Assembly (NCBI GenBank): GCA_001931905.2
Contig: MSJI02000101.1
Location: 1 to 64,000 of the forward strand
Origin: Cladosporium sp. IMV 00045
Lineage: Eukaryota > Ascomycota > Dothideomycetes > Cladosporiales > Cladosporiaceae
Length of the DNA stretch: 64,000 nt
Reading direction: 5' to 3'
The position numbers and the translations under genes were made by a program. Positions 30,475-42,541 of the stretch are shown here, in pieces (the first letter of the stretch is position 1; every line of letters starts with the position of its first letter). The notes beneath the pieces are model-generated. The model was not told the DNA's origin. It worked only from the letters and a program-made list of their open reading frames with translations, and searched no databases.

Positions 30475-32916
30475 TCAATACATCCTCCCGTCTCCCCCAC
30501 CCCTATGTCCGCCACGAGACCAAGCATCCCTCTCCTCATCCCCCTCCAGCCTCGAAGCCCGTCCGTAATCGTCCACGATGTCCGAATACCCGATCGTCGC
30601 ACGATTATCAAAAACCGGGTTCGGAGGCTGAAGACCCAGCATTGAAGCCGAAGGCGACCCAGTTTGGTGGTGGGGAGGGGCCCAATCGCTCGCAGGCGCT
30701 GTGACGCTGCGTTGGGGCACTTCCAGCGGAGGCAGGGCGGCGGATTGTTGGGCGGGGTGGAAGACGGCGGGCGAGGCTGTGACGCTGCGCTGTGGCATTG
30801 AGGGTGGGGCGGGTGTGGTTGAGGTGCTGTTGTGCATGGAGGGGTTGAAGGCTACGTAAGCGCCGGCGCCGGTGGGGGGTGGGGGGTTGGTTTGTGACGG
30901 TGGTGGCGGCGAAGGCGATTGAGTCATGCGCGGGTTGGTTGTCATCTCGTAGCTGTCTTCTGTGGGGTAGGGGAGGGGTTGGTCGGCTTGTTGCGCGGAG
31001 GGTGGCGAGAAGGGACGGTGGAAGCTCATTGCGTGTGGTGCCGGGGTGGGGCGGGAGAAGGATTGCGGTTGGCTTTGCGTGTTGTGGCTGTTGTAGGGAG
31101 GCTCGCGGGGCACGGACGGTGGGTTGTTGAATGATGAGTTGCTGTCTTGGCGCATTGGGCCGAAGTAGTCGGGTGTGTTTTGGCGTACGGGACCGAAATT
31201 GTCAGGCGTGTTTTGGCGCATGGGGCCCATGGATGATGGGTAGGGCGGTGCGCCTGATTGGGATATTGGTGTGCCGGCGATGGGCATGCGTGGACCTACG
31301 GGCTGTCTTGGACCTGGTGAATCGGTTCTTGACATTGGAGTGTAAGATCTCATCGCTCCCGGAGGAGCCGTCGGGGCTCTTGATGGAGGGTACATCTGTG
31401 AATCCTGAGAGTCTTGGGGTGCTGGCGTACCAGCTATGGGCATGCGGGGACCGACAGGCTGTCTCGGGCCTGGAGAATCGGTTCTCGACATTGGAGTGTA
31501 AGACCTCATCGCTCCAGGTGGAGCCGTCGGAGCTCTTGATGGAGGGTACATTTGCGAGGCTTGAGAGTCCTGAGTCATGGTGCGTGCAAGCATCGGCCTG
31601 CTCAACGATGAGATCGAGCCCTGGCGACTGGCGACTGTTGGTGGTTTTGTAATTTCGTAGCCTACGTGACCGGCATATCCGGCGTTGTCGAGAAGTGGCG
31701 CATCCATCTCGTCGGTTGGGGTGGGGAAGCCTGAGCTTTGAGTTGCCATCCTGCTGGGCATTGGTCTGGCGGAGTGCATAGTCCTTTGACTAGACTGCTT
31801 TTCCAAGTGGGGAGTCCCATTACGAGTGGGCGGACGGCTGGTATACGGCGGCAGTGTAGAGATTGTGGTTGAAGTGTCCTGTCTAAGGAGCGGGAAATCC
31901 GGCAGCTTGTCTTCCTTTTTGGCGTCCGAAGTGACGGGAACGGTCGGCAGAGTGGGCTGGCGAGTGAATTTGACTGGCGGCTCAACCGGCATTCCGGTCT
32001 TCTTCCGCACAAAATCGGCCTTTTGCTCGGCTTTCTGCTCTGCCTTACGAGTCTGCTTGTCTTCCTGCTCAATGGCTTCCTTGATCTTGGACTCGACGAT
32101 CTTCTCCAGCCGCTTGTCGACCTTGCGACGACAGTAGATCTTCAAGCGTCCGTCTGACTGGGGTATATAATGCCAGAGGAAGACTATGTAAAGAATGACA
32201 GAGATGAGCAGACACAAGGCGCTGATGACCCAGATGACCAGGGTGAATAGCATGGCGCAGATGGTCATGGCTTGGTAGGTGTTTTCGTTGAAGAGGTGCT
32301 GCACATTTGCCCAGAACTGTTCGAGGTTCGACTTGTCGGAGTCGCCGCTGTCGAAGAATCTCTCTTGCATGACTTCGTACAAGGTCATGCCGTTGATGAC
32401 TTGACGAGGTCCTTCGGCGATGATGACGCGGATGGCGGTTTGGAAGTTGAAGTAGACGAAGAAAGCAACGTAGTCCGTGCCTTTCTTACTTTTTGTCAAG
32501 TTGGTGAAAACGAGGAATCGCCGCCAACCTGAACCTCGCATACTCTGAAGTGTGGCGGCCAGAGGGTCCATGTAGCTGTCCGCAATACCGCCACTCCGCA
32601 GGGCACGGATGGCGAAGAACCAAGAGATGATGATGAGCACTGTTGAGAATATAATGCAACCGGCGAAGATCCAACGACTGTACTCAATGCTCAATGCGGG
32701 TTCAATCTTGCTGGTCCATCTGTTGAAGGCGAGCAAGTTGACGGCTGTGAAGGTATCCGCGGCGAATACCGCCACTGCGACGATTGCCATTATCCACACC
32801 CAGAGATAAGCCAATGTGTTCCATGATGATGTGGATTTGAAGTCGGAAAGAGTGATGTAGTCCCATTTGGCAGTGGCCTCGGGCGGGCCTTTTTCGCGGT
32901 CGCCAAAGCAGCCCAT
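30475..32916 (-). CDS. kch1: fungal plasma-membrane K+ transporter Kch1/Prm6 family
   Basis: A single exon encodes 813 residues. The start MGCFGDREKGPPEATAKWDYITLSDFKSTS is the conserved Kch1 N-terminus. Membrane segments fall at about 34-60, 84-106, 149-166 and in a long hydrophobic hairpin near 213-250, followed by a basic coiled-coil-like stretch (KRLEKIVESKIKEAIEQEDK). In yeast, Kch1 and Prm6 mediate low-affinity K+ influx needed for Ca2+ channel activation. The C-terminal 500 residues are a Pro/Ser/Gln-rich cytosolic tail far longer than in yeast. The tail contains an exact-period tandem duplication of 52 residues (see the repeat entry) and shorter MRQNTPD repeats. It is transcribed divergently from the HET gene. 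Confidence 0.88.
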   Translation of the reverse strand: MGCFGDREKGPPEATAKWDYITLSDFKSTSSWNTLAYLWVWIMAIVAVAVFAADTFTAVNLLAFNRWTSKIEPALSIEYSRWIFAGCIIFSTVLIIISWFFAIRALRSGGIADSYMDPLAATLQSMRGSGWRRFLVFTNLTKSKKGTDYVAFFVYFNFQTAIRVIIAEGPRQVINGMTLYEVMQERFFDSGDSDKSNLEQFWANVQHLFNENTYQAMTICAMLFTLVIWVISALCLLISVILYIVFLWHYIPQSDGRLKIYCRRKVDKRLEKIVESKIKEAIEQEDKQTRKAEQKAEQKADFVRKKTGMPVEPPVKFTRQPTLPTVPVTSDAKKEDKLPDFPLLRQDTSTTISTLPPYTSRPPTRNGTPHLEKQSSQRTMHSARPMPSRMATQSSGFPTPTDEMDAPLLDNAGYAGHVGYEITKPPTVASRQGSISSLSRPMLARTMTQDSQASQMYPPSRAPTAPPGAMRSYTPMSRTDSPGPRQPVGPRMPIAGTPAPQDSQDSQMYPPSRAPTAPPGAMRSYTPMSRTDSPGPRQPVGPRMPIAGTPISQSGAPPYPSSMGPMRQNTPDNFGPVRQNTPDYFGPMRQDSNSSFNNPPSVPREPPYNSHNTQSQPQSFSRPTPAPHAMSFHRPFSPPSAQQADQPLPYPTEDSYEMTTNPRMTQSPSPPPPSQTNPPPPTGAGAYVAFNPSMHNSTSTTPAPPSMPQRSVTASPAVFHPAQQSAALPPLEVPQRSVTAPASDWAPPHHQTGSPSASMLGLQPPNPVFDNRATIGYSDIVDDYGRASRLEGDEERDAWSRGGHRGGGDGRMY
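31268..31579 (-). repeat. 156-bp in-frame tandem duplication inside kch1
   Basis: Two units, 31268-31423 and 31424-31579, each encode 52 residues that include SQMYPPSRAPTAPPGAM and PGPRQPVGPRMPIAGTP. The blocks shared by both units are identical in protein over about 45 residues. The DNA differs at many third positions, for example CCGGCG versus CCAGCT and GGACCTACG versus GGACCGACA. Confidence 0.88.
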
Positions 32917-34323
32917 GGTGGGTAAACTGCAATTGGAGGTGGAAGTGTATTTTGTGTTGTTATTTGGTGACGGGATGTCACATTCAGGCCAGCTGAATCA
33001 GTAGCGCATGTGAAAGTCGGATGTGGTCGTTCGTGAATTACGTCGTGGTGTTTCAATCGATCGGTCAAGCAGTTTCAAAGGCGTTTCGCATGAGGACGCT
33101 TTCCAGGTAAAAGTGTGTATCTGACCGGCAGATATGGGTTCGGTCTGAAGAAATCAGAGTGAAGTGCTCGAAACGAGCCGAATATCCAAAGTCAGTCGCA
33201 ACCAAGGGAGTGTTGGATCAACGAAGGTGGTAGTTGGTGTGCGGCGCAGGCGGGGAGAGGAATGCGCAGAAGCATAAGCTGAGAGGTCTGGCCCGCTTTG
33301 TCGGCGCAACAATGGTATCAAAGGAGGGAGTGGCGCGCGAGTCCAGGAATAGGCAAAGCGACAGCAGACAGACAAAGACGCGGTGACGATTGTGTGTGTT
33401 TGTGAGTATTGTGTGCTTGGGCGAGCCTGCTCGAGTGTATGGCGGGCGGGTAGGCGTCGGTGGTGGGTCGTCCTGCGACGGGCGCGTATGTATGTGAGAG
33501 CCTTGCGGTAGGGCAGCACAGCAGTGGTATAGTAAAAGAACGTGAGGATGCGACAAGACGCGCGCAAAGGCGGCGGCCAGAGGATCAATCGCAGGACAAT
33601 GAATGGCTGGACGAGGCGCTATTGTTGTCGCTGGGATTGAGAGCAGTGAGGGAGAAACGACATGCGCTCATTCACTGACGCCCTGCTTGGCATCCGTTGG
33701 CGAGGGAAGAGTGAGAGAAGTGAGTACTAGCAGAGTGAAGCGACAGCACTGATCAACTCCATCCATCATGGCACACAACCGACTCCAACTCCCCTAAACA
33801 TCAGGGAAACATCAGCCCAAACGCGGGTCTCATCTCTCTTTGCGCGGTTTAGACTCTCTTGTTTGACGCCGATCCCTCTATCACCCCCAGTGGCCCCCAC
33901 ACACCACCGACAGACATGGGTGATATACCGCCAATCAACCCCCAGCGCATGTTCGGCGGTTAAACTGCGTGCCGGCCCATCGACAGTAGCGTGGATGGTA
34001 TGGTTTGACCGTCTTGACTGGCTGTTTCATCCTTTGGGGAATCCCTCACCACTACCGACCGCCCTGTGCTACAAGCACCACTTTGAAGTTTCACGGAATC
34101 TCTTTGTTTGATTCCAAGAAGTCTTTCTCGAACTGTAACACCACCCTCACCAATCGCACACATCTCGCCCAGACGGAAAATCGTCACGACGGCATCTTTA
34201 CTCCCGAGCCTCTGTTTCAGGGGCCGCATCCAACGGCTGCCAACACTCTGTCCGCTAACGCCGCGACGGCGCCGGGCCCCATCTTTGATAAATTATGACC
34301 TCGCCTAGAGGTCGGCACTCGAC
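32917..34323. promoter_or_regulatory. long divergent promoter region of kch1 and the HET gene
   Basis: A 1.4-kb shared upstream region. It contains CT/GA-rich and CAC-rich stretches typical of fungal promoters and leaders. No coding exon could be joined to either gene. Several short frames on both strands lack family features. Confidence 0.45.
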
Positions 34324-36204
34324 ATGAGCAACATTACTCGCTGGAAGAGCCCACCTTCACAATCCGGCGACAGCACACTCGAATTCAGATATCCGGTCTT
34401 GCGGAACACCAAGACCGGCATACGTCTCGCTCACCTCCAGCCCGGCAGTGGTTCGCGGGCTATAGCTATCGACTTGGTCGAAGATTTCGTGACCGGACCC
34501 GATCGCACTCCATACGATGCCTTGTCTTACACCTGGGGCGACGGCGCCCGTGACAAAAACGTCTTCTGCAATGGCAAACGACTGCCCGTCAGCAAGACCG
34601 TGTGGGAAGCCCTGAACCGCTTCCGACATCCGCATGAGATTCGGACTTTCTGGATCGACTGGGTCTGCGTGTGCCAGGAGCGTGTGCGCGAGCGCAATGC
34701 ACAGGTCAACATGATGGGTGACATCTTCAAGTCGGCGCGCAAGGTCGTCGTCTGGCTGGGTGACGATGCCCAGGACAGCCGCGCCGGCATGCAGCTGGCG
34801 AAGCAACTCTTGCACATTGCGATTTACCAGCCCGTGACCGCCCTGACGCCCGCAGATCTAGAGACTCATGGCCTGCCGAGACGAGGTCACAAGCGATGGA
34901 AAGCATTGGCTCTGATCTTGCAGCGTCCTTGGTTTTGGCGGACTTGGATCGTTCAAGAAGTCGCTATGAATCCGAATGTTGAGCTTGTATTGGGCTCTCT
35001 TAGTTTTACCTGGGATGAATTGGAATTGATCGTGTCACTTCTAGAAGGTCAATTGTCTCAAGAATGGCATCTAGATCAAGCCATCACAGCTTTAGAGTTG
35101 CCCTTCTCACGCATAAACCGCATCAGGCATCGTCATCTTCGACACTGCAAGGCGCAAACCGAAAGCAATAAAATCACTAACACAACCCACTCACACCAAC
35201 CACACCACTCAGATCTTCCCGACCTTCTCGACCTCCTCTTTATATCCCGCGACCTAGGCGCCTCCGACCCCAGAGACAAAATCTACGCCCTCCTGGGTCT
35301 AGGCAAACACGACGTCAGCCCCGACTACTCCATGAGCCCACACAGCGTGTACACTGACTTCGCCCTGCAAATGATCGGGCTCGTCGCCAACGAAGCCGCG
35401 CACCGCCACTCCCTCGGCAGAGACATGCACTCCCACGACTCCGAAGTCCGCCGCGCGATGATAATGCTCTCCTGCGCCGGCCGCCACAACCAAACCCTCA
35501 ACTCCGCCCTCCCCTCCTGGGTCCCCGACTGGTCTGTAGAAGTGCGCGCCCGCCCATTAATCTTCGGCATCAACCGCCCTTTCTCCGCTGGCGGCTCTCG
35601 CCTCGGCTTACTCGACTGGTCTCCCGAAACGGGTCTGCAGCTCTGCGGCAAGCTCTTCGACACCATCCACCAAATCGGCAAATGCAAGCTCGACTATAGA
35701 AATCTCGACTTCACCACTTCGCACGCGGATATTGCGAGCTGGTGGCGCGAAGCGCAGAGTATTGCTTTAGCTCGCACCTTCAGATCCCCGGGGAGTAGTG
35801 CGCATCTCGACGCTCTGGACGCTTTGCGCAGGGATTTGCAGCTCTGCAAGCACGGGTACTTCACTGGTGGCGAACAGCAGCATGCGAGTCATCGCAACGG
35901 CACTCTCCTCGACGACTCCGAATCGCCTTCCGACCCCGTCCACAGCGCCATGAGGACTTTAGCGCTTGGCCCAACGCGCGGGAGGGTCATGTTCGTTTCT
36001 GCCTCCGGGTGGCTTGGTTTAGCGCCGCATGGGTCGAGGGAGGGAGATGTGGTTTTCGTGCCGGTCGGGGGCGATGTGCCGTTTGTCCTGAGGCCGGGGT
36101 GGGAGGGTTTTGAGCTTGTGGGCGAGTGTTATGTGCAGGGGATTATGGAGGGGGAGGCCATGGGGATGGAGGGGGTGGGGGTGCAGGATGTTATGATTCG
36201 TTGA
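34324..36204 (+). CDS. HET-domain (heterokaryon incompatibility-type) protein
   Basis: A single exon encodes 626 residues. The three HET blocks are present in order: PYDALSYTWGD (about 63-73); FWIDWVCVCQ (about 109-118), where the usual form is WIDAICINQ; and RPWFWRTWIVQEV (about 199-211). They are followed by the downstream LLFISRDLGASDPRDKIYALLGL block. HET domains are TIR-like in fold and trigger programmed cell death when non-self is detected; most family members have no tested role. A short His/Thr/Asn-rich insert lies near residue 280. No NACHT, ankyrin or WD40 partner domain follows. The C-terminal end is Gly-rich. The ATG at 34324 is the first in frame and lies close before the conserved part. 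Confidence 0.9.
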   Translation: MSNITRWKSPPSQSGDSTLEFRYPVLRNTKTGIRLAHLQPGSGSRAIAIDLVEDFVTGPDRTPYDALSYTWGDGARDKNVFCNGKRLPVSKTVWEALNRFRHPHEIRTFWIDWVCVCQERVRERNAQVNMMGDIFKSARKVVVWLGDDAQDSRAGMQLAKQLLHIAIYQPVTALTPADLETHGLPRRGHKRWKALALILQRPWFWRTWIVQEVAMNPNVELVLGSLSFTWDELELIVSLLEGQLSQEWHLDQAITALELPFSRINRIRHRHLRHCKAQTESNKITNTTHSHQPHHSDLPDLLDLLFISRDLGASDPRDKIYALLGLGKHDVSPDYSMSPHSVYTDFALQMIGLVANEAAHRHSLGRDMHSHDSEVRRAMIMLSCAGRHNQTLNSALPSWVPDWSVEVRARPLIFGINRPFSAGGSRLGLLDWSPETGLQLCGKLFDTIHQIGKCKLDYRNLDFTTSHADIASWWREAQSIALARTFRSPGSSAHLDALDALRRDLQLCKHGYFTGGEQQHASHRNGTLLDDSESPSDPVHSAMRTLALGPTRGRVMFVSASGWLGLAPHGSREGDVVFVPVGGDVPFVLRPGWEGFELVGECYVQGIMEGEAMGMEGVGVQDVMIR

Positions 36205-37077
36205 TTGTTGTTATGAATGGGTTGACAGCTCCATATCTCAAGATTGCATCGGGAGACTACCTAGCTTGCCACAACCACAAGAACAGTACAGCATATTACA
36301 TCTCCTCGTAAACCTGCAGTGTACCTTGTTTAATCATCCTTCCCAAACCCATCAAAGGCGGCAAAGGCGGAACTGAGCGGCTATCTCATCAGACCCAACG
36401 GAACCTCAGCCAACATACCTACCTACCTTACCTGACCAAAAAATCTCGAGTGCCCTCACCAGTGCTTGACAAAACCGCCGCATGCGGCTGACATGGCTTA
36501 CATAGCATGCGAGACAGGCAAAGTTTGCCCTGACGATCCCGGATCTTGCAGGATCTCCACACCGCGGAGTATCGGCAACACCGGGAACGCAACGTCATCA
36601 TGACTGGCGAGTAGGCGGGGATAAACGACGTCAACTTGACTGTTTATTCCCTTACCTTGACCTCTCTTCTTCCGCCCGCCGCGGATCGCATATCACCGGG
36701 CGGAAATTGTTATGGTGGATGACGCCAATGGTCTTTGAGGATGGAGCTTCTCTGAGGATGGGTGGTGATTCGTAAGCGACTTGGTCGATGGAGGTTTGAT
36801 TTGAGTTTTGACTGAGGTCGATACTTCATTGTTACATGGAAGCTGTAGGAAGTTGGATTTGTATATAATAAGTGCATCGTTCTGGTTCACTTGGTTTCTT
36901 TTCAATTGTATTCACACACATCTTCATTGACTCTTAAGCTGCAACCAGACTTCATTTGAGTTGTCTCATCGTTGACATCACGTCCCACTCCATTGAGCTA
37001 TACACATAGAATAGACACCAAACAACACCACCACCACAACTCAACACCCAAACCGCCACCCCATCAACTCCCCCAAA
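36205..37077. other. intergenic, promoter of the old yellow enzyme gene
   Basis: An 873-bp stretch. ACCTACCTACCTTACCT repeats occur near 36416-36433. The 100 bp before the next ATG is a CA-rich leader. No gene or RNA is recognised. Confidence 0.5.
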
Positions 37078-38617
<1,540 letters not shown>

Positions 38618-38896
38618 ACTTGCTTTGCTGCATGCATGAGTATGCAAGGGCTACATTATCGACGACGATGATAATGAGTAATGAAGGAACTTCAAACTAC
38701 TAGTACAGATAAAGGACAGTGCTAGACTCTGGTATAGAGATAATGCCTCGATGATGAGTAGAACTTCACCTCACTTCCTCTGAACTCGAAAGCCTGCAAT
38801 CCATTGCTGGGATATCGAGCTGCGGATTGAAGCGATATCAGCAGTATTTGCAGACAGGTCGTCACGTGAATCACACCAAGTAATTCAACAGCATCA
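38618..38896. other. spacer between the OYE gene and tRNA-Pro
   Basis: A short stretch holding the OYE 3' UTR. Nothing else is seen. Confidence 0.5.
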
Positions 38897-38985
38897 GCAC
38901 TTGTGGTCTAGTGGTTACGATTCTCGCTTAGGGTCTACAGATCACTGATTGCGAGAGGTCCCAGGTTCGAGTCCTGGCAAGTGCC
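38897..38985 (+). tRNA. tRNA-Pro (anticodon AGG) with intron
   Basis: The acceptor stem GCACTTG pairs with CAAGTGC (7 of 7), and the discriminator base is C. The A box reads TGGTCTAGTGGTTA and the B box GGTTCGAGTCC. The T arm is CCAGG/TTCGAGT/CCTGG. The anticodon stem CTCGC/GCGAG encloses the loop TTAGGG...T with anticodon AGG. An intron of about 16 nt (TCTACAGATCACTGAT) sits one base 3' of the anticodon, the usual place for eukaryotic tRNA introns. T-runs at 38992-38995 and 38997-39001 would terminate RNA polymerase III. Confidence 0.93.
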
Positions 38986-39823
38986 CTGGTCTTTTGTTTT
39001 TCGTCTTTCTCATTTTCTTTTTTGATTACTTGGTCTTGAAAGTGTTTGCAAGTGATACGGAGAAGGAGTAAGTGGGATGTGCGGTAGTGGATGGCATGAA
39101 CTCATGTAGGTGGAATATGGGTCAGTGGGTCAGGATGATGAAAAGCGAATGTCACTTTTTTGTATTCTGCGGCAGAGAGAACTTCTGGGGTGGGTGTGAA
39201 CGGATTCGGGTCTCGAAAGGTTGATTGGTTTGTCATGCAGTAAATTGTATTGTACATTTAAGAAGTCTTCGAACGTTTTTTTTTTTTTTTTTTTTTTTTT
39301 TNNNNNNNNNNNNNNNNNNNNNNNNNNNNNNNNNNNNNNNNNNNNNNNNNNNNNNNTTTTTTGGAAGGGTGCGAGATCGGACCGTTCTGATGTTCAAGCC
39401 CTCCAAAGCTAAACTTGCAGTGATTGATGAAATTCAACAGGAAAAAAATCCATCGTTACTCGGTTTTGGCGGCTTCACTAGAACATAAGAATGCCATGAG
39501 TGCACTCGAGAGTTGTGCTCATGACTTGGTTTGATTACTTGAGTGAAGATAAGTACATTTCCATGTAGAATTCCGAGTGGCCACGCATTTTGATATCGAC
39601 CCTCAATGCCCGTTTCCAAACTTCTGTTTTCATTCTGCGATTCCATAGTAAGATACCATGAATCCTATCCGCTGAGCTCCCAACATGTGTTCAAACCCTC
39701 GAAAACCAACTCAATGTCATTGAAGGTCGCAGTGCCATCCCCGAGCTCTGTGAATCCAATACGTTTATCAAGTTGCTTGATCTGTAAGCCTCCACCAAGA
39801 GACCAAGACCTCAGGAGAAGAAA
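38986..39823. other. intergenic with assembly gap
   Basis: Between the tRNA and the 2EXR-like gene. It contains the poly-T and N gap. Only chance frames are visible on either side. Confidence 0.5.
39276..39362. repeat. poly-T tract containing a 55-base assembly gap
   Basis: About 26 T residues, then 55 N (39302-39356), then six more T. The size of the missing segment cannot be known from this sequence. Confidence 0.9.
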
Positions 39824-40915
39824 TCAGGGATTTCCACAGAATTCGAAAATGAGGACTGGGAGGACAATCGGCTGCGCTGCTCGAACTCGATGTGGCGTAT
39901 CAGAATTCGCATCTGGCTCTCCACGCTTTCCGGCTTTGAAAGACAGTTGCTCAACTCGCAATTCGAAGCCGAAAACACCTAGCTTCTTGGGTTGGTAGTA
40001 CTCATCGTCCGCGTCGACAGCGATCGCCCTCGCAGGGCTTTCCTTTTGGCCGCGAGCGATCTCGTACTTGACGTTGTAAGCATCGGTGGCTTTCTTTAGA
40101 GCATTCTCAGCTTCCCTGAAAGCTTTCCATTCTTGGTAGTTTTCTGTCTTTCTAATAGTGCTGGTCGCCCTTTTCAAAGCTCTGCCTGCCTCTTTGATAG
40201 CCAGATCGGTTTCTTGCGCATTAGCCCATTGTTGGTCAGCCTTTCTCGCTTCCTCGACGGCGATGTCCTGAATGTGCTTCGTGCGACTTTTCTGCCAGCC
40301 CGGGAGTTGTCGCGAGTAGCGCATCATAGGGATGATGCTCCAGTCGAGCTCTGCGATCGGCCCCGTGAGGTCAATGTCAATTTTGCCATTTGCATCCTCA
40401 CTGATTTGGAGCACAAGTAACTCGCCTGCTAAATCCGTATCGACTTGAACTTCTTCAACCCTGGATGTGAACATGTTGCCAGAAGAGGTGCGTCTGCGAG
40501 CCACCGAGTCGTACCCTCCAGTGCGGCGCACCAGGTTTCCCAGAGCGACCTTGATCGGATTGAACAGATGGCGAGCTTGACGATATTCACAGGCACTGAG
40601 GTTGATCTTATGGATGCTTTGGATCCGCGAGCAAGGCAGCCGAGTGAAAGCATAGATCGAATTGCGGGTATGGAGCTGGATCTTTGTTCCGGGGAGGTAA
40701 TCGTGGAAGAATAGACCGTGAGTTTCGTTGTACATCTGGCGACAGACGAGAAAGATCTTTACAGTCTCGTGGTGTGTGCTTGCATCAAGGTAAGAGGCGT
40801 CCTCTTGAGCTGAGATTATCCCTCCGGACGCTTCTGCGAAGAGGCAGCGATAGACATTGTTTCTGAACTCAGGTGGGAAGCTGAACCATGTTCGGGTTGC
40901 GGTCGATGAAGCCAT
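39824..40915 (-). CDS. hypothetical 2EXR/F-box-like protein with coiled coil
   Basis: A single exon encodes 363 residues. The start MASSTATRTWFSFPPEFRNNVYRCLF resembles the F-box-like 2EXR motif (LPxEIRxxIY) found in very large ascomycete families, followed by VKIFLVCRQMYNETHGLFF, the usual second block. The middle (about 210-285) is a charged Ala/Lys/Glu-rich predicted coiled coil. The C-terminus (GVFGFELRVEQLSF onwards) is unremarkable. No enzymatic motif is seen. The family is mostly uncharacterised; protein-protein interaction is a guess. A similar protein is encoded at 56168-57204. Confidence 0.72.
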   Translation of the reverse strand: MASSTATRTWFSFPPEFRNNVYRCLFAEASGGIISAQEDASYLDASTHHETVKIFLVCRQMYNETHGLFFHDYLPGTKIQLHTRNSIYAFTRLPCSRIQSIHKINLSACEYRQARHLFNPIKVALGNLVRRTGGYDSVARRRTSSGNMFTSRVEEVQVDTDLAGELLVLQISEDANGKIDIDLTGPIAELDWSIIPMMRYSRQLPGWQKSRTKHIQDIAVEEARKADQQWANAQETDLAIKEAGRALKRATSTIRKTENYQEWKAFREAENALKKATDAYNVKYEIARGQKESPARAIAVDADDEYYQPKKLGVFGFELRVEQLSFKAGKRGEPDANSDTPHRVRAAQPIVLPVLIFEFCGNP

Positions 40916-41610
40916 GGTGGCGAGTGGTCGAATATGAATGAGCGGGAGTAACTGTGTTGATAGAGAGGTGCTCGTACGAGGCTTTCGATTCGATGTGATG
41001 CAATGCGAGGTTGACGCACGACTTCGTAGTCGTATTGATACCTGTTTGATGACAGGAGATGCGTCTTTGAAAGGAAGGGAGGTGTCTTTGGAACGGCTTG
41101 TTGGTCAAAGAGGTGGTATGTTGGTGTTTGGTGGAAAGTGTTAGCCGATATGATCAAAAGTGGTGAGATAGGAAGTCAGTTATGTTAGGCACAAGTAATC
41201 AGTCTAAGTTCACCAGCCTTAAATGCGCTTGCATGTGACTGATCGGTTGTAAACGGCACTGCTGCCTTTCTTGCAAGTTGATAGGCCGCCACTAGCGGTA
41301 ACTCAAGCATTCATTCTTTAACATGTGAATGCTTAATCAATCAAGTGTGGGCGTCGGGCGTTTGCCTGTAGCCTGCCGTCCTTGCCTTCACTCTGGATAT
41401 TTTAAACGGTGAATGTTAAGTGGAAGAAATGGTCAATAGCAAACGAACCAAGCGACATTTGATAGAATCCATACAGCAAACCTGAGTACTTCAGCTCCAC
41501 TGCAATCGCCTTCATTCATAATCATGGTCGAAACATCGACCACTGCGTCCGATGTCCATGATAACATAATTGCTCCACCAACGCCACGCTTAATCATATT
41601 CATTCATTCC
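40916..41610. other. intergenic, promoter of the 2EXR-like gene
   Basis: A 695-bp stretch between two minus-strand genes. No further coding sequence or RNA gene is recognised. Confidence 0.5.
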
Positions 41611-42260
41611 TCATGCATACATATCATCAAACTCTTCCTCGTCATCTTCCTCCACCTTGACAGGCTCAGGCTTCTTCCAGATGATCTTGCGATCCATTGG
41701 GCAAGAAGCGTTGAGCTTTAGCCAGGGCTCAATGCACTCAACATCGAAAAGATGATCTTTGTGACAAGGCAGTTGTATGACGAGAGGGTATGGATCATCG
41801 AGGAATGGCGTCGCGCAGATGGGACAGCTCATATCACTCGTGAGCTTCTCCTTCGGCACTCTATCCAGGTTCGCAATGAACTCGTCAGGACATCCTTTCA
41901 GCTCTGATGGCGGGTGATCCGCTTCTTGCATGAGAGTCTGGACGAGGGAGTCCATAAGGTCGCTGTGTGCTTGATCGTTCGCGGTGCCGGTGCCGCCGCG
42001 CATCATTTCGAAGGCGTTCGCGAGGAGACGGAAAGTCGCTGAGATGTCGCCGGGCAGAGGAAGGGAGTGGTGATTCTGAGGCGCATGTTCGCCAGAGGTG
42101 TCTACATGGTCGAGGGCGGAGAAGAAAGTGCTCAGATCTGGTCTCCGGCGGGGTGCTTGAGGTTTCTCAGACTTGATGTTGTGTTCAACTAGAGAAACTG
42201 GTTAGAGATAGCCGAAAGATCTCGGATGTGGAGTGTTCACATACCCTCGTAGCCAGACAT
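41611..42260 (-). CDS. RING-type zinc finger protein, putative E3 ligase
   Basis: Two exons, 42260-42245 (16 nt, MSGYE) and 42188-41611, give 197 residues. The N-terminal half is variable and predicted helical (FFSALDHV, FRLLANAFEMM, LMDSLVQTLMQEAD). The RING lies at about residues 125-170: CPIC, LPCHKDHLFDVECIEPWL, then SCPMD. Zinc ligands at two positions that are normally His or Cys are Asp here (HLFD and CPMD). Asp at the last position also occurs in RBX1-type RINGs. The C-terminus is strongly acidic (VEEDDEEEFDD). A soluble E3 working with an E2 enzyme is the likely role. Without the 16-nt exon the frame lacks an ATG before the conserved part. Confidence 0.82.
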
Positions 42261-42541
42261 GTTGGGCGAATTGTTGTGTTGTAACGCCTAGGTGTTGTCT
42301 TGCAAGGTTTCAGATCAACATGTTATACATTCGGCGTGACGTTGATAGGCAGCTTCGGCCGCGCATTCGATATGGCCAAAATTCCGTACAGTCCGCCGTA
42401 GCATCAATTGTGCCTCGGCGGCTGGCTCGACGTCAGAGCTCAACCTGACAAAGGATCGAGACCTTGAGCGTGTCGCAGTGATGTCTTTCTTTGGTCAATG
42501 TACTTACACGCAGTCATGAATGAATTGTTCTGGATCGAATC
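42261..42541. promoter_or_regulatory. compact divergent promoter, RING gene / TAPT1-like gene
   Basis: Only 281 bp separate two start codons on opposite strands, so both promoters must overlap here. Confidence 0.55.

Noticed and set aside
39221..39488. Open frames across the second N gap
   Set aside because: Poly-T phenylalanine runs and N. No coding evidence on either side.
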